The notes below the pieces were generated by a model. The model did no database searches and was not told where the DNA came from. It saw nothing but the letters and a program-made list of their open reading frames with translations. From the NCBI GenBank assembly GCA_003154055.1, contig PMCH01000214.1, positions 17,532 through 35,421 of the forward strand: a stretch of DNA of 17,890 nucleotides, read 5' to 3'. This document shows, piece by piece, positions 13,831 through 17,890 of this stretch. The number at the start of each line of letters is the position of its first letter. The stretch's first letter is position 1. The DNA is from Acidobacteriaceae bacterium (GTDB lineage: Bacteria; Acidobacteriota; Terriglobia; Terriglobales; Acidobacteriaceae). The translations under genes and the position numbers were made by a program.

Positions 13831-14543
13831 TGACCGCAAGCACAGAAACGATCCTGCTATCTGGAAAAGATCGACTTCGCCCGGAGACGGGCATGGGGTC
13901 TCCAGTGGGTGTCCAGATGACGTCGGCGGAAGTGACTCTCATCCGGCGGGTGCAGAATGGCGACTCCGATGCCTTCTTTGACCTGGTGCGTCCTTACGAA
14001 CGCGCCGTGTTCTTGGCCGCATTGTCCCTGGTGAGAAACGATGCCGACGCAGAGGATGTCGCCCAGGAAGCGATCCTGAAAGCTTTCAAGAACCTGACAC
14101 GCTTCCGTCAGGAAGCGAAATTCAGCACGTGGTTGATCCAGATTGCGATCAATGAAGCGAAGATGAAGCTGCGGAAAGACCGCCGGCACCTTTATGAATC
14201 GATAGAAGAAGGACGACTCGGAGGCGACGGCGACTACACCCCCCAAGATTTTGCAGACTGGCGAGAAATACCGTCCGAGGCGTTGGAACAGAAAGAGCTT
14301 CGTAAGGCGCTCACCAAGGCCCTGGATTCTCTTCCTGAGAAATACCGCACCGTACTGATCTTGCGGGACGTGCAGCATCTCAGCATTACCGAGACTGCAC
14401 AGGTGCTCGGCCTGTCAGAAGCGAACGTGAAGACCAGACTATCTCGTGCCCGCCTGCAGATGCGTGACGCGTTGGCGCCTGGATTCGACGGAGCTTGGAG
14501 TCGAGGAAGAACGTACGAGAGAGTTCGGCCTTTTGATGTGTAA
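13827..14543 (+). CDS. ECF (RpoE-like) sigma factor
   Basis: 238 residues. Sigma region 2 lies at about 37-110 (RVQNGDSDAFFDLV, DAEDVAQEAILKAFKNLTRF, KFSTWLIQIAINEAKM) and region 4 at about 160-212 (LDSLPEKYRTVLILRDVQHLS, then a helix-turn-helix with LGLSEANVKTRLSRAR). The N-terminus has a 30-residue extension and the C-terminus a short tail (GFDGAWSRGRTYERVRPF). It should recruit RNA polymerase to a regulon not shown here. Region 4 resembles that of the CMD-fused sigma (LPEKYR, LRD, LAP endings), so the two may be distant paralogues. It overlaps the STAS-like gene by four bases and is expected to be expressed from the sigma-54 promoter at 13516. No anti-sigma gene follows directly, which is unusual for such sigma factors. 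Confidence 0.92.
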   Translation: MMTASTETILLSGKDRLRPETGMGSPVGVQMTSAEVTLIRRVQNGDSDAFFDLVRPYERAVFLAALSLVRNDADAEDVAQEAILKAFKNLTRFRQEAKFSTWLIQIAINEAKMKLRKDRRHLYESIEEGRLGGDGDYTPQDFADWREIPSEALEQKELRKALTKALDSLPEKYRTVLILRDVQHLSITETAQVLGLSEANVKTRLSRARLQMRDALAPGFDGAWSRGRTYERVRPFDV

Positions 14544-14814
14544 CGACTTGAAGCTCGACCTAACCTACCGCATTGTTGGCAGAGAGGGATCGTTAAGACC
14601 CTCGCTTCCTCCATCAACGTGAGCCTTTCTGAACAGACCGAACGTCGCCGATAAGACGGTCGTCTACTCGGAGACGCAAATCCAGAATCCCGACTCGATT
14701 TCAAAAAGGGGGGCTTATTGCCGGAATAGACGGACACAATGCTTGGCAGTCCCATGCCGTATCACCTACGAACCTAGGATCATGAATTTTCCGCACCGAA
14801 AGGAACTCAACACC
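14544..14814. other. Intergenic region between the second ECF sigma gene and the hydrolase gene
   Basis: No gene of convincing length. A 28-codon frame at 14536-14622 overlaps the sigma stop and begins MCNDLKLDL; its position is where an anti-sigma gene often starts, but it shows no zinc motif. GACCG and CGGTC at about 14637 and 14662 could form a short hairpin. A promoter for the hydrolase presumably lies here but was not pinpointed. Confidence 0.4.
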
Positions 14815-15687
14815 ATGAAATACAAATACGCAGACATTGACGGCCTGAAGGTCTTCTACCGTGAAGCGGGCGACCCCAGGAATCCCGCGATGGTTCTCCT
14901 CCATGGATTCCCATCGTCCTCCCACATGTACCGCAACCTGATGGCAGAGTTGGCGGACAAGTTCTACTTGATAGCGCCGGACTATCCGGGTTTCGGAAAC
15001 ACCGACGCTCCTTCTCCCACGCAGTTCTCCTACACGTTCGACAAGTTGTCCGAAGTGGTGGAAAAGCTGCTGGTATCCGTCGGCGTTAAGAAGTTCACGC
15101 TATTTATTCAGGACTACGGTTCCCCCGTGGGGTTCAGAATCGCGCTGCGCCATCCGGATTGGATTGAAGGCATTGTCTCGCAGAACGGCAATGCTTACGA
15201 GGAAGGCTTTACCGGCGTGTGGGACGCGCTGCGAACCGCGCTCTGGAAAAACCGCACGCCAGAGACTGAGGCGCCGCTGGCGAATTTCTTCACTCCGGAT
15301 GGTGTGAAGTGGATCTACAGTGAAGGCACGCACAACCCGGAAGCAATCAGCCCGGACAACTGGAGCACAGATCTGTTCTTCCTGGGTCGGCCGGACAATC
15401 ACCGCATTCAGGTTGACCTCTTCTACGACTACCGGACGAATGTCGCTCAGTATCCGCGCTGGCACGAGTATCTGCGCAAATACCAGCCGCCAACGCTACT
15501 GGTGTGGGGCGCAAACGACCCGATCTTCACCCAGGAGGGTGGTCGGGCCTTCCAGCGCGACGTCAAAGATGCAGAGTTGCACATGCTCGACACGGGCCAC
15601 TTCGCCCTGGAGGATCACTGCGACGAAATCGCGGTGTTCGTGCGGTCTTTCTACGACCGCAAGGTGCGTGGAAAGAAGGCTGCCTGA
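14815..15687 (+). CDS. Alpha/beta hydrolase of the haloalkane dehalogenase/epoxide hydrolase type
   Basis: 290 residues from ATG 14815, which has AGGAA nine bases upstream. A longer frame from TTG 14743 exists, but those extra 24 residues do not look like this family. Features: the oxyanion region VLLHGFPSSSHMYRNL (27-42), YPGFGNTDAP, the nucleophile elbow IQDYGSPVG with Asp100, the acid Asp235 in WGANDPIF and His262 in DTGHFALEDH. An Asp nucleophile points to epoxide hydrolase, haloalkane dehalogenase or fluoroacetate dehalogenase-like chemistry rather than an esterase; the substrate is unknown. No signal peptide. The 271-base gap before it, and the absence of overlap with the sigma gene, suggest its own promoter. 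Confidence 0.9.
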   Translation: MKYKYADIDGLKVFYREAGDPRNPAMVLLHGFPSSSHMYRNLMAELADKFYLIAPDYPGFGNTDAPSPTQFSYTFDKLSEVVEKLLVSVGVKKFTLFIQDYGSPVGFRIALRHPDWIEGIVSQNGNAYEEGFTGVWDALRTALWKNRTPETEAPLANFFTPDGVKWIYSEGTHNPEAISPDNWSTDLFFLGRPDNHRIQVDLFYDYRTNVAQYPRWHEYLRKYQPPTLLVWGANDPIFTQEGGRAFQRDVKDAELHMLDTGHFALEDHCDEIAVFVRSFYDRKVRGKKAA

Positions 15688-15701
15688 GTGTGTTGAAATG
15701 A

Positions 15702-15741
15702 ATGCGGCTCGCAGCACGGTTTCGATCGTCGCGAGCCGCAT
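15702..15741. other. Perfect 11-bp inverted repeat between two genes
   Basis: ATGCGGCTCGC at 15702-15712 pairs with GCGAGCCGCAT at 15731-15741 across an 18-base loop. It starts 15 bases after the hydrolase stop and ends 17 bases before the MOSC start. No T-run follows on either strand. It may act as an mRNA hairpin, a weak terminator or a protein-binding site. Confidence 0.5.
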
Positions 15742-15758
15742 CGGTCGCGTGACAGACA

Positions 15759-16403
15759 ATGGTGATCCAAGAAATTTGGCGGTATCCGGTCAAGTCCATG
15801 GCGGGGGAGTTATTGAAGACCGCTGATGTCACTGAGCACGGCATATCGGGTGACCGGATAATTCAAGTCCGGAACGCCAGCGGACGAATCTTCACCGCGC
15901 GAACCAGGCCCGGGCTGCTTCGGCATCGAGCTATGCTGGATGAGAACGGCGACGTGCTTGTGGACGAACGCCCCTGGAACACAGAGCAGGTCGCTCGCGA
16001 TGTTGAGGACGCGGCAGGCCAGGGGGCTCGCCTCGTCCGAAGCGACGCAGAAGACCGCTTCGATGTCCTCCCTCTCTTGGTCACGACGGATGGAATGTTT
16101 GCTGCAGTGGGTTACGACCGCCGGCGTTTTCGTCCCAACCTGGTAATCGGTGGCGTGGCTGGGCTCTCAGAACGCCAATGGGAGGGAGCACAGTTACAAA
16201 TTGGTAAGGTCATTATTGGCATGGACGATCTTCGCAGTCGCTGCATCATGACGACTTTCGATCCTGACACCGGCAAGCAAGACCTGAGCGTGCTTCGGCG
16301 GGTGCAGAAGGAATTCGACGGTGTACTGGGACTGAACAGTTACGTCGTGACTCCAGGCCGAATCGCTGTCGGCGACCCAGTAGAACTGATTCCCCGGTCA
16401 TGA
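15759..16403 (+). CDS. MOSC-domain protein
   Basis: 214 residues. The N-terminal beta-barrel part (IWRYPVKSMAGELL, HGISGDRIIQVR) and the C-terminal MOSC core (RRRFRPNLVIGG, WEGAQLQIGKVIIGM, RCIMTTFDPDTG, VGDPVELI) are both present. Cys175, in RCIMTTF, is the conserved residue thought to carry sulfur or coordinate molybdenum in MOSC proteins; relatives include YiiM/YcbX and mARC-type reductases. It is probably a cytoplasmic reductase for N-hydroxylated or related compounds, at family level only. No clear ribosome-binding site precedes ATG 15759. Its stop overlaps the DUF429 start by four bases. Confidence 0.9.
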   Translation: MVIQEIWRYPVKSMAGELLKTADVTEHGISGDRIIQVRNASGRIFTARTRPGLLRHRAMLDENGDVLVDERPWNTEQVARDVEDAAGQGARLVRSDAEDRFDVLPLLVTTDGMFAAVGYDRRRFRPNLVIGGVAGLSERQWEGAQLQIGKVIIGMDDLRSRCIMTTFDPDTGKQDLSVLRRVQKEFDGVLGLNSYVVTPGRIAVGDPVELIPRS

Positions 16404-17257
16404 GCACGTTCGGCACTGCCGTGTTTCTCGGGGTGGACTTGGGCTGGTACGGAAAGCCGAGCGGCCTGGCGTCCATTGCGATCAATCGCGAGGGCCTAAG
16501 TCTGCGGAACGTGACGCGACTGGAGGACACGGACGACATCCTGCGCTGGATTAAGTCAGAGGCCGGAGGCGGCAGCGCAGTTGTGGGGGTGGACGCTCCC
16601 CTAGTGATCCGCAACCGCACCGGCATTCGCGACGCAGAGCGCGAACTGAACAGCGAATTCAGGCGCTACCACGCCGGCTGTCACGCCGCCAACCTCGGCC
16701 GCCCCTTCGCCCGCAACGTCCTGTCGTTCAGTCGCAGGCTCATGGATCTGGGCTTCTGCCACGGCGCCGACATAAGGGCACGTCAAGGAGGGCGCTTTCA
16801 AATCGAAGTTCACCCCCACGCTGCGACCGTGAATCTCTTCGATCTCCCTCGCATAGTTAAGTACAAGCGCGGCCGGCGCGCGGAAAAAGCAAAGGAACTA
16901 AACCGGCTAAGGGAGTTGATGCTCTCACGTCTCTCTTTGCTCGATCCCGCATTGTCCTTGCGGCTGCCTTCCGTACCCACCACCGGCAACCTGAAACCTG
17001 TCGAAGATGAAATCGATGCGGTGCTCTGCGCGTACATCGCGGCCCACTGGTGGTTCTGGGCAACACAGCGAAATCGCGTCTATGGTTGCGGCGGGAAGGG
17101 CTACATCGTGGTGCCCGAGCGCAAGACATCCAGCTCGGCCAACCCCCGGTCGTGCATGCCCAATCTCTTCGGTTCAGGACGCCCTGATGCGCGTCCGCGT
17201 GAGCGAATTCCGAACTTGGGTCCTGACGAATCAGCGAGGCGTCGTCGGATTGATTAG
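16400..17257 (+). CDS. DUF429-family protein (predicted RNase H-like fold) with an aberrant C-terminal tail
   Basis: 285 residues. The DUF429 core runs from about 8 to 240: VFLGVDLGW (Asp13), VVGVDAPLVI (Asp65), RFQIEVHPHAA (Glu136) and KPVEDEIDAVLCAYIAAHWW (Asp203, Asp206). These acidic residues fit the predicted RNase H-like active site; no function is proven for the family. After GYIVVPERK (about 242) the last 43 residues are Arg/Pro/Ser-rich and lack resemblance to the family. This stretch is read in a different frame through DNA that encodes a CBS-domain sequence in the other frame, so it looks like a read-through tail created when the gene was joined to foreign or rearranged DNA. The ATG overlaps the MOSC stop (ATGA). 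Confidence 0.83.
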   Translation: MSTFGTAVFLGVDLGWYGKPSGLASIAINREGLSLRNVTRLEDTDDILRWIKSEAGGGSAVVGVDAPLVIRNRTGIRDAERELNSEFRRYHAGCHAANLGRPFARNVLSFSRRLMDLGFCHGADIRARQGGRFQIEVHPHAATVNLFDLPRIVKYKRGRRAEKAKELNRLRELMLSRLSLLDPALSLRLPSVPTTGNLKPVEDEIDAVLCAYIAAHWWFWATQRNRVYGCGGKGYIVVPERKTSSSANPRSCMPNLFGSGRPDARPRERIPNLGPDESARRRRID

Positions 17258-17504
17258 CCTATCGACGCTCGAACGAGCAGCAAGCGAGGATGACACCAAG
17301 AAACTGAGTGCGATCGTCGATGCGCGAATCTTCCCGCACGTCCGTGCAGATCAGGGACTGGATCTTGTGCTCGACCGTATGGGTTCAAACCATGTGGACA
17401 TCCTGCCGGTCGTGAGCCGCGCTGATGTGCACAAGTTGGAAGGCATCGTGACCCTACGCGATGTCTTGGACTCTTACGGCATCAGTCCAACTGATCGGGC
17501 TTAG
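17163..17504 (+). pseudogene. 3' fragment of a CBS-domain protein (possibly a ClC-type chloride channel)
   Basis: In the frame ending with the stop at 17504, homologous-looking sequence begins at about ISSVQDALMRV (17163). It contains a partial first CBS unit (SEFRTWVLTNQRGVVGLISLSTLERA) and a complete second unit (IFPHVRADQGLDLVLDRMG, VDILPVVSRADVHKLEGIVTLRDVL). CBS pairs bind adenosine nucleotides. From memory, bacterial ClC channels can end with this kind of pair, but no channel part is present. Upstream, the same frame runs into the DUF429 coding region, where it makes only shadow sequence. ATG 17187 could start a 105-residue protein, but no convincing ribosome-binding site precedes it, so a truncated gene is the better reading. 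Confidence 0.6.
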
Positions 17505-17890
17505 GGTTAGCCGGCCGTCGTGGCTGTATCGAAACTGTGTCAAACCCCCCTTCGATTCGAGGCTCTGGAGTTTTGCTTGAGCGAAAAGCAGACTCCCCAA
17601 GTTATTGTTTTCATTAGAAGTCGTCAGAACGAGGAGAGCGTCTAGAGCAGGTGTGCGAGCGCCCAAGGGAGCTGTACCTCGCCTTACTTGACCTGATTGC
17701 CACAAAACCTCACTGTGTCCATTTTGTGTCCAACGGCATTTAACACGCTTCGATTTCCCAAGCTTTTTCAACGGTCTCGAAGAGCCATTCGTGCGGGCGT
17801 CATTGTTGCTAAGTTATTGTCGAAGCTGCATTTTGTTCCATCTTGCAGCCGATTTGGTTACAGAACTCTTAATCAGTAGGTTGAAGGTTC
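17505..17890. other. Stretch without a recognisable gene
   Basis: Short open frames exist on both strands, but their translations are of low quality and lack domain-like patterns. An imperfect inverted repeat (GGAGTTTTGCT at 17567 against AGCAGACTCC ending at 17596) could be a weak terminator after the CBS fragment. The 8-base word TGTGTCCA occurs twice, at 17714 and 17725. Nothing else is supported. Confidence 0.5.

Noticed and set aside
14745..14757. Second sigma-54 promoter before the hydrolase gene
   Set aside because: GG and GC are only 9 bases apart; sigma-54 promoters need 10.
17454..17771. 105-codon minus-strand frame
   Set aside because: It overlaps the CBS fragment antisense, has unstructured low-quality sequence and no recognisable motif.
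1..17890. Insertion sequences, CRISPR arrays, rRNA or phage genes
   Set aside because: No transposase, integrase, repeat-spacer pattern or RNA gene signature was seen on either strand.

Overview
The window reads as an ordinary chromosomal segment of a Gram-negative-type bacterium with a GC content that looks moderately high. It is most likely an acidobacterium (Terriglobia/Koribacter-like). That guess rests on the STAS-like protein plus ECF sigma pair, the small soluble zinc-binding anti-sigma proteins and the many secreted SMP-30, DM13 and VOC proteins. It is an inference from gene content, not a database match. No rRNA, tRNA, CRISPR array, insertion sequence or integrase was found.

Layout. 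(1) 1-3909, minus strand: a probable operon read right to left, cupin, aquaporin, GMC flavoprotein oxidoreductase, and an exported tandem-VOC protein that runs off the left edge. Aquaporin and GMC overlap by ATGA; GMC and VOC are 7 bases apart. (2) 3910-7202, plus strand: a palindrome-rich divergent intergenic region, then three genes for exported proteins: a DM13 protein, an HbpS/GlcG-like domain fused to a cupin, and an SMP-30/gluconolactonase-like protein with an N-terminal jelly-roll-like domain. (3) 7257-14543: a dense regulatory island. It holds an orphan zinc-binding anti-sigma-like protein (ZAS1); a minus-strand AhpD/carboxymuconolactone-decarboxylase-like (CMD) protein followed by an SRPBCC protein; and, divergent from these, a protein fusing two CMD-like domains to a complete ECF sigma factor. 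The fusion gene overlaps the gene for a small soluble anti-sigma protein (ZAS2). Next come a PAS-PAS-GAF sigma-54 activator, a near-consensus sigma-54 promoter with a palindrome upstream, and a STAS-like gene overlapping a second ECF sigma gene. (4) 14815-17504, plus strand: an alpha/beta hydrolase with an Asp nucleophile, a MOSC protein overlapping a DUF429 protein, and a CBS-domain fragment whose 5' part appears to have been replaced by the DUF429 gene. (5) 17505-17890: no convincing gene.

How the parts may work together (inference). The most unusual object is the CMD-CMD-ECF fusion. AhpD/CMD domains are thiol peroxidase- or decarboxylase-like folds, and in the known ECF41 group separate CMD genes accompany the sigma gene. 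Here the CMD domains are on the same polypeptide as the sigma factor, and a free-standing CMD paralogue is transcribed divergently. With the overlapping ZAS2 gene this looks like a one-protein sensor plus sigma factor held by a soluble anti-sigma. The downstream sigma-54 activator and the sigma-54 promoter ahead of the STAS/ECF pair suggest a cascade: signal, sigma-54 activator, second ECF sigma. ZAS1 could be the displaced anti-sigma of that second ECF sigma.
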